Source: DATBVX01 sp963810775
Lineage (GTDB): Bacteria > Pseudomonadota > Gammaproteobacteria > Steroidobacterales > Steroidobacteraceae
Direction of reading: 5' to 3'
DNA: 64,000 bases
Assembly: GCA_963810775.1 (NCBI GenBank)
Contig: CAWEOT010000006.1
Location: 276,250 to 340,249 of the forward strand
Position numbers and translations under genes: made by a program. Within the stretch, counting starts at the first letter, position 1. Each line of letters starts with the position of its first letter. The notes beneath the pieces were generated by a model. That model searched no databases and was not told the DNA's origin. It worked only from the letters and a program-made list of their open reading frames with translations. Positions 1 to 9,960 of the stretch are shown one piece after another.

Positions 1-1873
1 CGTAGTACTTTTCTGCCGCGGCATTGTTCCCGCCCAGGTAATGTGCGGCTGCGATATCGGCCAGCAACTCTGCTTCCAGATCCGGCTTCGCGACCGGGAC
101 TTCGTGCAAGCGCTGCTGCGCCTGCATCGCATAGTCAAGAGCTGCCTTGGCATCATTCGTATTCTGCGCAATGAAGGCGCGGTCTCGCAGGCAGAGAACT
201 GCTGCCATCGCATCGGAGCGACTCGTCTGCAGGCCTTCCTCGATCAGCTTCACGGCATCGTCGGGGCGGCCGAGGAGCGATGCCGCGTAAGCGCTTTCGC
301 ACAGCAAAGTGGCACGCAGTTCGAGGTCAGGCGTCGACTTGGTGAGCTCGAGCGAGCGCTTGCAGCAGCGCATCCGCCTGGCCAGGTTTGCCGTTGCTCA
401 GGTAGTAAGTGGCCAGCAGGTCGAGAATCGCCGCGCGATGCTCCGGAATGTTGTCTTCGTTGAGCAGGATCTCCTGGCTGCGTTCCAGAAGGTCGGCAAC
501 CCGAATAGGTTGGTCTGCAGGCGCTACTTCCATCAGCATGTCATTCACGAAGCCCAATACCGCCTCGTTGCGCGCGGCGAGTGAGAGCGCGCGATCCCGC
601 TGTCGGGTCGCCTCTACCGCCTGCCAGACTGATACAGCCGCGCCTGCAATGATGGTCAACAGCACGATCGCCGCGGCACCCACCGCCAGCTTGTTGCGCA
701 GCACGAACTTTGCAGTCCGATAGGAGAGCGAATCGGCGCGCGCGGTGACGGGTTCATCGTTCAGATAGCGGCGCAAGTCATCAGCAAAGGCTTCGGCCGT
801 GTGATAGCGCTCGGTTGGCGATTTCTTCAGGGCCTTGAGGACGATGTTGTCCAGGTCGCCTCGCAGAGCGCGCGCGCGTAGCGGCGGCACTGTGCCGGGG
901 CGATCCACCTTGGTGCCAGCTGCGTTCCTGGCGTCGCTCGGGCGGCGTGGATCGGTATCGACGATGGCACGCAGTCGATCGAGCGGGGTGTGTTCGCCGC
1001 CGCCAAGCGGATGCTGTCCGGTAAGCAGAACGTAGAGCAGTACGCCGAGCGCATACACGTCGGTCGCATCGTCACCTCACCGCCCTGAAGCTGTTCCGGA
1101 GCCGCGTACTCGGGCGTGAACGCCTGTCCCGCTAACTGCGTGAGGCCGGCCATCGGAGCGGCCCCCGACTCATCGTCGAGCAGCTTCGCGATGCCGAAGT
1201 CGACCAGTTTCACCTGGCCCTCGGGGGTGACCAGGATGTTCGAGGGTTTCAGATCGCGATGCAGGATGAGCTTCGAATGCGCATGCGCGAGCGCGGCGAG
1301 CACCTCCAGGAACAGCCGCACGCGCGATCTCACATCGAGCGCGCGACTCTCGCACCAGTGGTTGATCGTTTCGCCGTCGATGTAATCCAGCACCAGGTAG
1401 GGCTGACCAGCCTGCGTGACACCGGCATCGATCAGTCGTGCGATGTTCGGATGTGTCAGGCGACCAAGTGCGCTGCCTTCGCGTCGAAAGCGTTCGATTC
1501 CGCCGGGACCGAGCAATGCGAGGTTGAGGAGCTTCACTGCGACGCGCGCTTCGTAGCGGCCGTCGCTCCGGTGAGCGAGCCAGACGGTACCCATCCCGCC
1601 CTGCCCCAGCAGACGGTCGAGCGTGTAGCTGCCAATGACCTGGCCTGCAAGCGTCGGTTCTGCCGCCGGGCGCGGCACCGCGCCTTCCAGGAATCCCTCC
1701 CGCTCGATCGCGGCCTGTTGTGACAACAGTGCGCTCAGATCGTCCGCCAGGCGGGGGTCATCGCGGCGTATCTGCGCGACTCGCTCGGCGCGCGCCGCGG
1801 CATCGAGCACCAACAACTCATCGAGCAGAGGGCTGAGTGTGACCCAGCGCGCCTTGTCGATGCCGGTCCTCAC
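1..1873 (-). CDS. Membrane Ser/Thr protein kinase with TPR region, C-terminus beyond window, two frame breaks
   Basis: PknB-type kinase. The N-terminal extension is followed by a glycine-rich loop (GQGGMGTVW), catalytic loop HRDLKPSN and DFG, then APE-like AAPEQ. After the kinase domain comes one hydrophobic segment (KLAVGAAAIVLLTIIAGAA) and a helical, TPR-like tail that runs off the window at base 1. Start chosen at GTG 1873, which overlaps the TGA of the upstream ECF sigma gene by four bases, implying translational coupling. The frame changes near 1066 (before ATDVYALG) and again near 345 (before RSLELTKSTPDLE); each side reads as normal family sequence, so I treat it as one gene with probable indel errors. 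Expected role: phosphorylation signalling linked to the sigma factor. Target unknown. Confidence 0.85.
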
Positions 1874-2421
1874 GACTCGCGCAACACGTCGTGCAGATAT
1901 AGGCGCGCCTTGTTCCAATCGCGCTGGACACTGCGTTCCGAGCTGGCGCGCATGGCCGCAATCTCGTCGAACGAAAAGCCGCAGAAGAACTTGAGGTCCA
2001 CCAGTTCCGCCAGTGCGGCATCTACTGTCGCGAGCTCATCCAGCGCATCGCTGATGCGTTTCAGTTCAGACTCATCCACCGCAAATTCGGCGGCCTCGGT
2101 GGGGAGTGAAGTGATCTGGAAGGCGCCACCGCGTTTCAGGGCCTGCCGGTCACGGACGAAGTCGATGACCAGATTGCGCATCGCACGTGAGGCATACGCC
2201 ATGAAACGCCCGCGATCGGCGAATTGAGGTCCTTCGCGGCCGGAGATTTTCAAATAGGCCTCGTGCAGCAGGGTCGTCGGACTGACCGTGAGCATGGGCC
2301 CGCTGCGACGCAGGGCGCTTTGCGCAATCTGCCGCAGTTGGGAATAGAGCACGGTGAAAAGATCGACGCGCGCGTCTGCGCTCTCGGCCGTGGAATGTAA
2401 GTTCCCCGGGTCAGCTGTCAC
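1870..2421 (-). CDS. ECF-type RNA polymerase sigma factor
   Basis: 183-residue sigma-70 family protein lacking region 1 and most of region 3. Region 2 includes LLHEAYLKI and the RNLVIDFVRDRQA segment; region 4 (DEIAAMRASSERSVQRDWNKAR) is a helix-turn-helix for the -35 element. It resembles the proteobacterial ECF group found beside TPR-bearing Ser/Thr kinases. A longer reading back to 2586 exists, but GTG 2421 is preceded by a good GGGGAG ribosome site, and upstream residues look non-coding. It overlaps the kinase gene by four bases, so the two are probably co-translated, and the kinase is the likely regulator in place of an anti-sigma factor (inference from family context). Confidence 0.85.
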   Translation of the reverse strand: MTADPGNLHSTAESADARVDLFTVLYSQLRQIAQSALRRSGPMLTVSPTTLLHEAYLKISGREGPQFADRGRFMAYASRAMRNLVIDFVRDRQALKRGGAFQITSLPTEAAEFAVDESELKRISDALDELATVDAALAELVDLKFFCGFSFDEIAAMRASSERSVQRDWNKARLYLHDVLRES

Positions 2422-3002
2422 GTGAGCTCCCCGCACTCCGTTCAACTGCTTTGAGGGCCAGTCTGCCCGTGCCGGCTTGAATAGGGAAGCGTGGGAGCCG
2501 GTCGGCTCCCGCCGGCGCCTCAATGCCATGGACATGTCGACCACCTTTGGTGTGTGCATATTCCGTAGAACGGAAATGCGCACCAAAAGGCGCCAACGGC
2601 GAGCGATTCAAGACACGTGCTACAGCTGGCGGGTTTGCCTGCGCGCCTGCGTCTTAAGCAGTAGGGACCTGTAGAACGTGCGCGGGCCTTTACTCTCCGC
2701 GGCATGCTCCAGGAGGACGCTTCAAACTTCCAGGGGGATGGCTCGTGAAAGGATCAGGCGTTGCGTACTTGCTGTTCAAGGGGTTACACATACCGGTCCG
2801 CACGGCTTGCGACGCGGCCAGCGCACAAAGCGGAAGGGTCGTGGAGACGCGATGCGAATCGGTGCGACATGGAGCAGAGGTATTCCTATCGCAGCTGCTC
2901 ACGGCGCGTGCCCTGGCACGCCTTCGATCGCTCGCTTGCGGACGGCGGCTTTCGAATTGGGGCGACCGGTAGACCCGCCACCGATCGAGACTTGATGCAT
3001 GT
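2422..3002. other. Intergenic region, promoter side of the ECF/kinase operon
   Basis: About 580 bases without a convincing gene. Short open frames on both strands show arginine-rich composition typical of GC-rich noise. It must hold the promoter of the ECF sigma gene. No clear hairpin or operator was recognised. Confidence 0.4.
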
Positions 3003-4781
3003 CTATTTCTTTTGGGCGACCGCGATGTACTCGTCGATCTGATGCTCGAGGATGGGCAGCGGCACGCCGCCGTTCTCCAGCACTGCATCGTGAAAGGCGC
3101 GCAGGTCGAAACGCTCGCCAAGCGCATCGTGCGCCTTGGCGCGCAGTTCCAGGATCTTGAGCTCACCCATCTTGTAGGCGAGCGCCTGGCCGGGCCACGC
3201 GATGTAGCGATTTGTTTCCGTCTCCACCTCGTGCAGTGACAGGGCCGTATTGCTCCCGAGATATTCGAGGGCTTGCTCGCGCGACCAGCCCTTGGCATGC
3301 ATACCGGTGTCGACCACAAGCCGACACGCGCGCCACATCTCGTAAGTCAGCCGGCCGAACTCATCATACGGTGTCTTGTAGAGGCCCATTTCCTTGCCAA
3401 GCTTTTCCGAATAGAGCCCCCAGCCTTCGCCGAATGCATGCGGATAAAGATCGAGGCGAAACGGCGGCACGTTTTCCAGCTCGCGGGCCAGTGAACCCTG
3501 CAGGTGATGGCCCGGCACCGCCTCGTGCAGCGCAAGTGCAGTGAGCACATAAAGCGGCCGCTTTTCGAGCGCGTAGGTATTGACCCAGAACTCGCCACCC
3601 TTGTTGCCGCCGATGGGCGGCGGTGAATAGCGGCCACCGGTGTAGTTCGGCGCGAGCTCTGCAGGCACCGGCTGCACGCTGTAGGGCAGGCGCGGCAGCT
3701 TGCCGAAGTATCCGGGGAGCATGCCGTCGATCTGCTTGGCGATGTAGGACGCATCTTTGAGCAACTCGTCCGGTGTGTGGGCGTAGAAGCGTGGATCGGT
3801 GCGCAGGAACTTGAGGAACGCCGCGAAATCGCCCTTGAAGCCGGTCTGCTTGATGACTGCGTCCATCTCGGCACGAATGCGCGCGACCTCGCGCAACCCG
3901 ATCTCGTGCACCTGGTCCGGCGTCACGTCGAGGTTGGTGAAATACCGTACCAGGACCTCGTAGTACGCCCTGCCCTCCGGCAGATCGCTCGCCCCGATCG
4001 TCTTGCGCGCCGCCGGCAGGTATTCCTTGCTGAAGAACTCGAGCAGGTGCCGATAGGCGGGAATCGCATCCGACTCGATTGCGATTCGTCCCGCCGCTTT
4101 CAGGCGTTCCTGGTCCGCCGCGCTGATCGTGTCGGGGAAACGAGTGAAGGGTTCCCAGAAGGGACTCTTGTCTGCCGAAGCGTATTGTTGGCCCTCTACT
4201 ACCTTGATGATGCCCGGCATGATCACCGCCGGCAGCGTGAATCCTTCTGCCATTCCCTGGCGCATGTTCGCGATCTGCTGATCGAAGTAGGCAGGAATCG
4301 CATGCACTCGGGCGACGTAGTTCTCGTAGTCGTGCAGCTGACCCATCCGTAGCCCGGATGCCATGCGCATGACGTTGATGTGAAACCCTTCATCGCTCGT
4401 GAGCGGAATGCGCCAGCCATTGAAAGGTGCAAGTGCGAGGCGATGTTTCAGGACGAATTCGAACAGGTCGTAGTTGACCTGATCGTCGTGACTGAGCGTT
4501 GCGCGTGAGATGGCCGCGAGACGCTGCTGAAACGCTCGATCCTGCTCGACGTGACGCGCGAAGTCCGCGGGCGTTTCCGCCGGGAGGCGATCGTCATAGT
4601 CGTGCACGTCGGAGATGGTTGCGAACAGCGGGTCATCGCGCATGCGCGTGCTCCACTCGTCCGCGAAGAGTTGGTGCAGCGCCTCCCCTGCTTTGGTATC
4701 CGCCTTGCCCGCCGGCTCCGGTGCACGTGCGCAACCGCCCAGCAACGCCAGAAACAACAGGCACGACAGACCGATCCGCAT
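3003..4781 (-). CDS. DUF885 family lipoprotein, putative metallopeptidase
   Basis: 592 residues. Start at ATG 4781 has AAGGAG nine bases upstream; a reading from 4814 adds residues without a ribosome site. The N-terminus is a lipoprotein signal (hydrophobic LLFLALLGGC with cysteine at the cleavage point), so the protein should be membrane-anchored in the periplasm. The body matches DUF885 throughout, including the zinc-type motif HEAVPGHHLQ about two thirds of the way in and a downstream conserved FGEGWGLYSEKLG. Family members are predicted peptidases, but substrates are mostly unknown. Stands alone on its strand, about 100 bases downstream of the alcohol dehydrogenase stop. Confidence 0.9.
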   Translation of the reverse strand: MRIGLSCLLFLALLGGCARAPEPAGKADTKAGEALHQLFADEWSTRMRDDPLFATISDVHDYDDRLPAETPADFARHVEQDRAFQQRLAAISRATLSHDDQVNYDLFEFVLKHRLALAPFNGWRIPLTSDEGFHINVMRMASGLRMGQLHDYENYVARVHAIPAYFDQQIANMRQGMAEGFTLPAVIMPGIIKVVEGQQYASADKSPFWEPFTRFPDTISAADQERLKAAGRIAIESDAIPAYRHLLEFFSKEYLPAARKTIGASDLPEGRAYYEVLVRYFTNLDVTPDQVHEIGLREVARIRAEMDAVIKQTGFKGDFAAFLKFLRTDPRFYAHTPDELLKDASYIAKQIDGMLPGYFGKLPRLPYSVQPVPAELAPNYTGGRYSPPPIGGNKGGEFWVNTYALEKRPLYVLTALALHEAVPGHHLQGSLARELENVPPFRLDLYPHAFGEGWGLYSEKLGKEMGLYKTPYDEFGRLTYEMWRACRLVVDTGMHAKGWSREQALEYLGSNTALSLHEVETETNRYIAWPGQALAYKMGELKILELRAKAHDALGERFDLRAFHDAVLENGGVPLPILEHQIDEYIAVAQKK

Positions 4782-4878
4782 GCTCAACTCCTTACCGTAT
4801 GGTCGCCAGTTCATCGCAAAGCGCCGCGTGCCGAAGCAATGTTCCGACGGCTACGCGTTGCTCTTCGCACCCGTTAGG

Positions 4879-5913
4879 TCATGAGGCGAGAGAGATGACT
4901 GTAATCCCGACGCCCTGAAAGCTTGCCATCTCCATGAGAGCCACTGGGACCTCTTCGAGACCGATGCGCCGACCGATGAGCTTTCCCGGATTGAGGCTGC
5001 CGCTCTGGATCATTTCAAGGAGCGCACCGTAGCGGGCGGCCTGGATACCGTGGCTGCCCACGATCTCCAGCTCGTGCGCGATGACCTTGCTCATCGGGAG
5101 CGTAGCGCCTTGCGGGAGTAGTCCGACCTGCACGTGTCTCCCGCGTCGTCGCAGGCTCGCAATGGAATTGACGCACGTCGTTGGATGCCCAAGGGCATCG
5201 ATCGAGACATGCGCGCCTCCTGCACTGATTTCATGGACTGCCGACGGAACATCGGCAACCGAACGCGCATCGATCGTCGTGCATGCACCCACCTCTCGTG
5301 CCAGCTCGAGCTTCGCCGCGTCGATGTCGACGGCAATAGTCTTAGCACCCAGCGCATTCGCGATCATGATTGCAGAGAGACCTACGCCGCCACAGCCATG
5401 CACGGCTACCCAGTCATCCCGCTTGACGCGGCCCTGATCGACGACCGCACGAAAGGAAGTCGCGAAGCGGCATCCCAGGCAGGCCGCGGTCGCGGAGTCG
5501 AGCCATTCGGGCAGCGCCACCAGGTTCGTGTCGGCGTAATCGATCGCAACGAACTCCGCGAAGCAGCCCCATGCCGTAAAGCCCGGCTGGAACTGGTTGG
5601 GGCAGACCTGCGGATTCCCCGACTCGCATTCCGCGCAACGCCCGCATCCGCAGACGAAAGGGACGGTGACGCGATCACCCACTCTCCAGCGAGCCACTGC
5701 CTTTCCTACCGCGGAAACAATGCCCGCGAGCTCGTGTCCCGGAACGTGGGGAAGCAGGATGTCAGGATCGTGGCCCATCCAGCCGTGCCAGTCGCTGCGA
5801 CAGAGTCCTGTCGCTTCTACTTTGATCACGACGCCGCCATCCGCCGGCGCGGGATCAGCTACCTGCTGAACTCGCGGTGGCTTTGCGAACTCATCGTAGA
5901 AGACAGCTCTCAT
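4879..5913 (-). CDS. Zinc-dependent alcohol dehydrogenase (MDR superfamily)
   Basis: 344 residues from the likely start ATG 5913 (MRAVFYDEF); an upstream ATG at 5952 is in frame but overlaps the preceding gene and adds a non-typical leader. Catalytic zinc ligands are the cysteine in GLCRSDWHG, the PGHE motif and a later cysteine in ACLGCRF; the structural zinc lobe is visible as four cysteines in CGCGRCAECESG and onward to NPQVC. The Rossmann glycine motif is GCGGVGLSA. It should oxidise an alcohol or reduce an aldehyde with NAD(P). The substrate cannot be read from sequence. It lies just downstream of an exported hydrolase gene, so the two may be co-transcribed. Confidence 0.88.
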   Translation of the reverse strand: MRAVFYDEFAKPPRVQQVADPAPADGGVVIKVEATGLCRSDWHGWMGHDPDILLPHVPGHELAGIVSAVGKAVARWRVGDRVTVPFVCGCGRCAECESGNPQVCPNQFQPGFTAWGCFAEFVAIDYADTNLVALPEWLDSATAACLGCRFATSFRAVVDQGRVKRDDWVAVHGCGGVGLSAIMIANALGAKTIAVDIDAAKLELAREVGACTTIDARSVADVPSAVHEISAGGAHVSIDALGHPTTCVNSIASLRRRGRHVQVGLLPQGATLPMSKVIAHELEIVGSHGIQAARYGALLEMIQSGSLNPGKLIGRRIGLEEVPVALMEMASFQGVGITVISLAS

Positions 5914-5948
5914 CGACAGCGAGATGACTGAAAGGCGCGAGGCATGAA

Positions 5949-6881
5949 TCAATATACATCGAGATCGCGCGCGACCACGAAGTGGCCGGCGTACCGGCCC
6001 TGCATGTCTTCGAAGACTTCCTCCTGGGACATTCCGTTGTAGTGATAGAGGATCAGGAGTTTGGGCTTCGCCTCGCGCGCAAGATCGGCGAGTTGCGGGG
6101 TCGAGGTGTGGTACATCGCGGCGAACTCACGAAAGGTCTGAGGCCGTGCAGCTAGCCAGACGGGGGTGTGCGCCTCGTGAATCAGGACGTCGCAACCCTT
6201 GCACGCGTCGATTGTTGCCTGCGTCGGATTCGTGTCGCCAGAGATCACGATGCTGCGGTCACGCGTCTCGAAGCGATAGCCGTAGCTCTCCATTGCGTGC
6301 TTGGTCGCGAACGCAGTGACCCTGACGTTTGCATCCTTGTAGATGACGCCAGGCGCGATTTCATGTGCGTTGACGTTGTGACCTTCGGGAAAATCACGTT
6401 GGTTGCCGTGCGGATTGGTGCGCGTCTCGATATCCACCCGATAGGCTTCCAGCACGTGCTCTGTCATCGCCTTGATGCCTTTCGGCCCGTAGACCTCGAG
6501 CGGCACCCGACGGCCAACCGTCCAGGGCGTGAATATCAGGTCCGGGTAGCCGACCGTGTGATCGGAATGCAAATGGGTCACGAACACGACGCGCAGCTTC
6601 GTGGGGTCGAGCGCCGTGAGTCCGCTGCTCGTCATCGCCGCTTTTGCCCGCCGCACCACGCCCGGGCCCATATCGACGAGGTAGGCGACGTCGTTGACGA
6701 CGATGGCCGTGGCTGGCCCGGATCGATCCGGATCGATGCCCGGGTTTCCGGTGCCGAGCATTACGACCTTCGTCGAACCTTCGGTCGGCGTCGCGGCTGC
6801 TGACTGGCAGTAGGCCGGAGTGAACCCGGCGGCAAGCACGGCGCTACACGCGTACAGCGCTTTGAACGATTCCCGTCCCAT
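5949..6881 (-). CDS. Exported metallo-beta-lactamase-fold hydrolase
   Basis: 310 residues. The N-terminus resembles a Sec signal peptide ending near TPAYCQS. The MBL signature THLHSDHTVGYPDL binds the metals, with further ligands expected in ISGDTNPTQ and LIHEAHTP. The arrangement is that of RNase Z/arylsulfatase-like MBL proteins, but the signal peptide argues for a periplasmic small-molecule hydrolase rather than tRNA processing. Start ATG 6881. The stop lies close to the start of the alcohol dehydrogenase gene on the same strand. Specific substrate unknown. Confidence 0.85.
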   Translation of the reverse strand: MGRESFKALYACSAVLAAGFTPAYCQSAAATPTEGSTKVVMLGTGNPGIDPDRSGPATAIVVNDVAYLVDMGPGVVRRAKAAMTSSGLTALDPTKLRVVFVTHLHSDHTVGYPDLIFTPWTVGRRVPLEVYGPKGIKAMTEHVLEAYRVDIETRTNPHGNQRDFPEGHNVNAHEIAPGVIYKDANVRVTAFATKHAMESYGYRFETRDRSIVISGDTNPTQATIDACKGCDVLIHEAHTPVWLAARPQTFREFAAMYHTSTPQLADLAREAKPKLLILYHYNGMSQEEVFEDMQGRYAGHFVVARDLDVY

Positions 6882-6964
6882 GGTCTCGAAGTTCTTGAGG
6901 TGGACGCGCGCGAGGATACCATTGTGCTTCTGAAGGTACGGACAGGGCTCCCGGGCTTGGACCG

Positions 6965-9787
6965 ATGAAGAAGCAGGCTCTCGATCGCTACGCTGCCAAG
7001 CGAAAGTTCACCGTTACGCCGGAGCCGGGTCCGAAGATCGTTTCGCGCCGTGGTCCGCTTCTCTTTGTCATCCAGAAACACGCCGCAAGCCGCCTGCACT
7101 ACGATTTTCGCCTCGAGCTGGACGGCGTTCTGAAATCCTGGGCGGTGCCGAAGGGGCCATCCCTTGATCCCGCGGATAAGCGCCTCGCGGTCGAAGTCGA
7201 AGATCATCCGTTCGACTACGGCTCATTCGAGGGGATTATTCCCGCCAAGGAGTACGGTGGGGGCAAGGTGATCGTGTGGGACTGCGGCGTGTATTCGCCC
7301 GATGAAGACCAAAAATATTCCTTCGGCGATCGGCGTGAAGCGGAGGAGCGACTCAGAACGGAGCTCAAGGATGGCAAGCTGAGCTTCTTCCTGTGCGGCG
7401 ACAAGCTCAAAGGCTCATACACGCTGGTGCGCACCAAGCTCACCAAGCAGTGGCTGCTGATCAAGCACAAGGATCGGTTCGCGCAGGCCAATGACGTGTT
7501 GGCGAAGGCCCGGTCGGTCCTTTCCGGTTACTCGCTCGACGACATTTCGCCGAGTGATCTTCCCGAACGCCTCGACGCGTCAATTCTCGGGCCGAGCGGT
7601 CCGAGCGAAGCCGTACCCAAGACCCTGGCGCCAATGCTTGCCGAGATCGGCGATGAAGCACGCACGGATCCGAAGTCACTCTACGAGCCCAAGCTCGATG
7701 GTTATCGCGTCCTCGCGTTCGTGGAGAACGGCAAGGTGAAGCTGCAATCTCGCAACGGGCTCGACTATACGACGCCGTTTCCCGAGGTCACGTCAGAGCT
7801 CGCGAGCCTGCCGTTCGACAAGATGGTGCTCGACGGCGAGATCGTTGCGTTCGATCCCCAGGGCGTGCCCTCGTTCAATGCACTTCAGAATCGAGCCACG
7901 CTCAAGAGTGACAAGGAAATCGCCGAGGCGCGCGCCAAGGTGCCGATCGCGTATGTCTGTTTCGACCTACTGCACTTCGCCGGCCTCAACCTGCGCGGCT
8001 CACGCTACATCGACCGTCGGCGCTATCTCACGCAATGTCTGTTGCCCTCCGGTCACGTGCAGCTCGTGCATGTCTCAGACGATGCCGAGAAACTTTATGC
8101 CGCCGCGATGGACAGAGGGTTTGAGGGAATCGTGGCGAAGCGCAAGGACAGCATCTACCAGCCCGGCAAGCGCTCGAGCGCATGGCAGAAGATCAAGGCC
8201 GTGCAGAGCGCGGAATTCGTGGTGGGCGGCTACACCAAAGGCAAGGGCGCGCGCGAGCCTTTAGGTGCCCTCCTCCTCGGCTACTGGGACAAGAAGGACT
8301 TTCGCTACGTCGGCCACGTCGGCTCGGGCCTCGACGAGAAGACCTTTGCGGATCTGCGCGCGCGAGTCGCAAAGCTCACGCGCAAGACGCCGCCCTTTGT
8401 TGAAAAGCCCGACCTGCACCGGCCGACGACCTGGATCGAACCCAAACTCGTCGCCGAAGTGAACTTCGCGAGCTTTACGCCCGACGGGAATCTGCGTGCA
8501 CCTGTCTTTCTCAGACTGCGCGATGACATCAAGCCGGGTGATGTGCGAAGTGGTCCCGAGCAGATCGGCAAGGGCAACGGCGCTGGTGGCTCGAACGGTG
8601 GTAAGCGTGGCAGTCGCGCACGTAGTTCCGATGGTGGCGACACGCGCGCGCCAAAGAGCAGCCGTGCCGCGAAAAGCGCGTCCGCCGATGCCGCCGATCG
8701 CCTGCCTTCACAGGACGACATCGACTCCGTCCTCGAACAGCTCGAGCAAAAGCCCAACCGCCTCGACCTCGATGTCGGCGGCGCCAAAGTCCGACTCACG
8801 AATCTCGATCGCGAATACTGGCCCGGCGACAAGAAAACGAAGCCGGTCACCAAACGCGACCTCCTCCGCTATCTCGCCGGCGTCTCGCCTTACATGCTGC
8901 CGCATCTGCAGGATCGCCCACTCACGATGATCCGCATGCCGGAGGGCATCAACGGCGAGCGCTTCTTCCAGAAACACTGGAGCCAGGCGAAGCCCGACTA
9001 CGTCGACAGCATCACGGTCTTCTCCGAGCACAAGGACGAACGGCACGACTACGTGGTCGGGAACAACTTGCCCACGCTCCTTTGGCTCGGCCAGGTCGGC
9101 ACGCTCGAATTCCACGTCTGGCATTCGCGCTACACCCCGGGCCCGGACACGCGCGCGCAGGCCAACGATTTTTCAGGCTCGATCGAGGCGCTCGAGTCCT
9201 CCGTGCTCAACTATCCCGACTACCTCGTCTTCGACATCGACCCGTACATCTACTCGGGGAAGGAAGCCAAAGGTGCGGAACCCGAGCTCAACAAGAAAGG
9301 CTTCGCCATGGGCCGCCGCGTCGCCTTCTGGCTGCGGGAGCTGCTGCGCGAGATGACACTCGATGCCGTGGTCAAGACTTCGGGCAAGACCGGCCTGCAT
9401 GTCTTCGTCCCGATCGAGCGCACGGTGAACTTCGATGAGGCGCGCAAGATCTGCGAGATGGTGGGCCGGCACCTGATGCGCGAGCACCCAAAGGACATCA
9501 CCATGGAGTGGTCGGTGGATAAGCGCACCGGCAAGATCTTCATCGACTACAACATGAATGTGCGCGGCAAGACCTTGAACAGCGCTTACTCACCGCGCGG
9601 CGTCCCAGGCGCGCCCGTTTCAATGCCGATCACCTGGGAAGAGCTCGAAGCGGCCGAGCCCACCGACTTCACGATCGCCAATGCACTGAAGCGTTTGGAC
9701 AAGACCGGCGATCGGTGGCGCGACGCGCTGTCCCAGAAGCACAGTCTGAGTCGGGCGCTTGGGGGCAAAACGGACGAGAATCCCTGA
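6965..9787 (+). CDS. ligD: ATP-dependent DNA ligase D (phosphoesterase-ligase-polymerase)
   Basis: 940-residue three-domain NHEJ enzyme. Residues about 1-190 are the 3'-phosphoesterase domain (HAASRLHYDFRLELDG, histidine/arginine-rich active site). About 215-530 is the nucleotidyltransferase with adenylated lysine near 243 in EPKLDGYR and downstream ligase motifs such as LDGEIVAF and EGIVAK. A charged, low-complexity linker (about 535-585) leads to the primase-polymerase domain (about 610-930) with metal-binding FDIDPY near 756. It seals double-strand breaks together with Ku, encoded about 15 kb downstream on the same strand. Length and PE-LIG-POL order are those of Pseudomonas-type LigD. No frame break. 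Confidence 0.97.
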   Translation: MKKQALDRYAAKRKFTVTPEPGPKIVSRRGPLLFVIQKHAASRLHYDFRLELDGVLKSWAVPKGPSLDPADKRLAVEVEDHPFDYGSFEGIIPAKEYGGGKVIVWDCGVYSPDEDQKYSFGDRREAEERLRTELKDGKLSFFLCGDKLKGSYTLVRTKLTKQWLLIKHKDRFAQANDVLAKARSVLSGYSLDDISPSDLPERLDASILGPSGPSEAVPKTLAPMLAEIGDEARTDPKSLYEPKLDGYRVLAFVENGKVKLQSRNGLDYTTPFPEVTSELASLPFDKMVLDGEIVAFDPQGVPSFNALQNRATLKSDKEIAEARAKVPIAYVCFDLLHFAGLNLRGSRYIDRRRYLTQCLLPSGHVQLVHVSDDAEKLYAAAMDRGFEGIVAKRKDSIYQPGKRSSAWQKIKAVQSAEFVVGGYTKGKGAREPLGALLLGYWDKKDFRYVGHVGSGLDEKTFADLRARVAKLTRKTPPFVEKPDLHRPTTWIEPKLVAEVNFASFTPDGNLRAPVFLRLRDDIKPGDVRSGPEQIGKGNGAGGSNGGKRGSRARSSDGGDTRAPKSSRAAKSASADAADRLPSQDDIDSVLEQLEQKPNRLDLDVGGAKVRLTNLDREYWPGDKKTKPVTKRDLLRYLAGVSPYMLPHLQDRPLTMIRMPEGINGERFFQKHWSQAKPDYVDSITVFSEHKDERHDYVVGNNLPTLLWLGQVGTLEFHVWHSRYTPGPDTRAQANDFSGSIEALESSVLNYPDYLVFDIDPYIYSGKEAKGAEPELNKKGFAMGRRVAFWLRELLREMTLDAVVKTSGKTGLHVFVPIERTVNFDEARKICEMVGRHLMREHPKDITMEWSVDKRTGKIFIDYNMNVRGKTLNSAYSPRGVPGAPVSMPITWEELEAAEPTDFTIANALKRLDKTGDRWRDALSQKHSLSRALGGKTDENP

Positions 9788-9800
9788 GTACCGCATCACA

Positions 9801-9823
9801 CCTAATACCGCGGCAGCATTAGG
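9801..9823. repeat. Inverted repeat downstream of ligD
   Basis: CCTAAT at 9801-9806 is answered by ATTAGG at 9818-9823 across an 11-base loop, fourteen bases after the ligD stop. There is no strong T-run, so it is at best a weak terminator. Confidence 0.35.
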
Positions 9824-9960
9824 TAATTTCCCGCTGATGCAGTAAGCGAGACCTGCATCCCAACCCGCCAATAGCTTCCTTGCCAGTCGCGTCGTTACAA
9901 ATCATTCTGCGACGCGAATAAGTCGCATGGCTTGGAATGTGATCCACTTCGAAAAATCAA

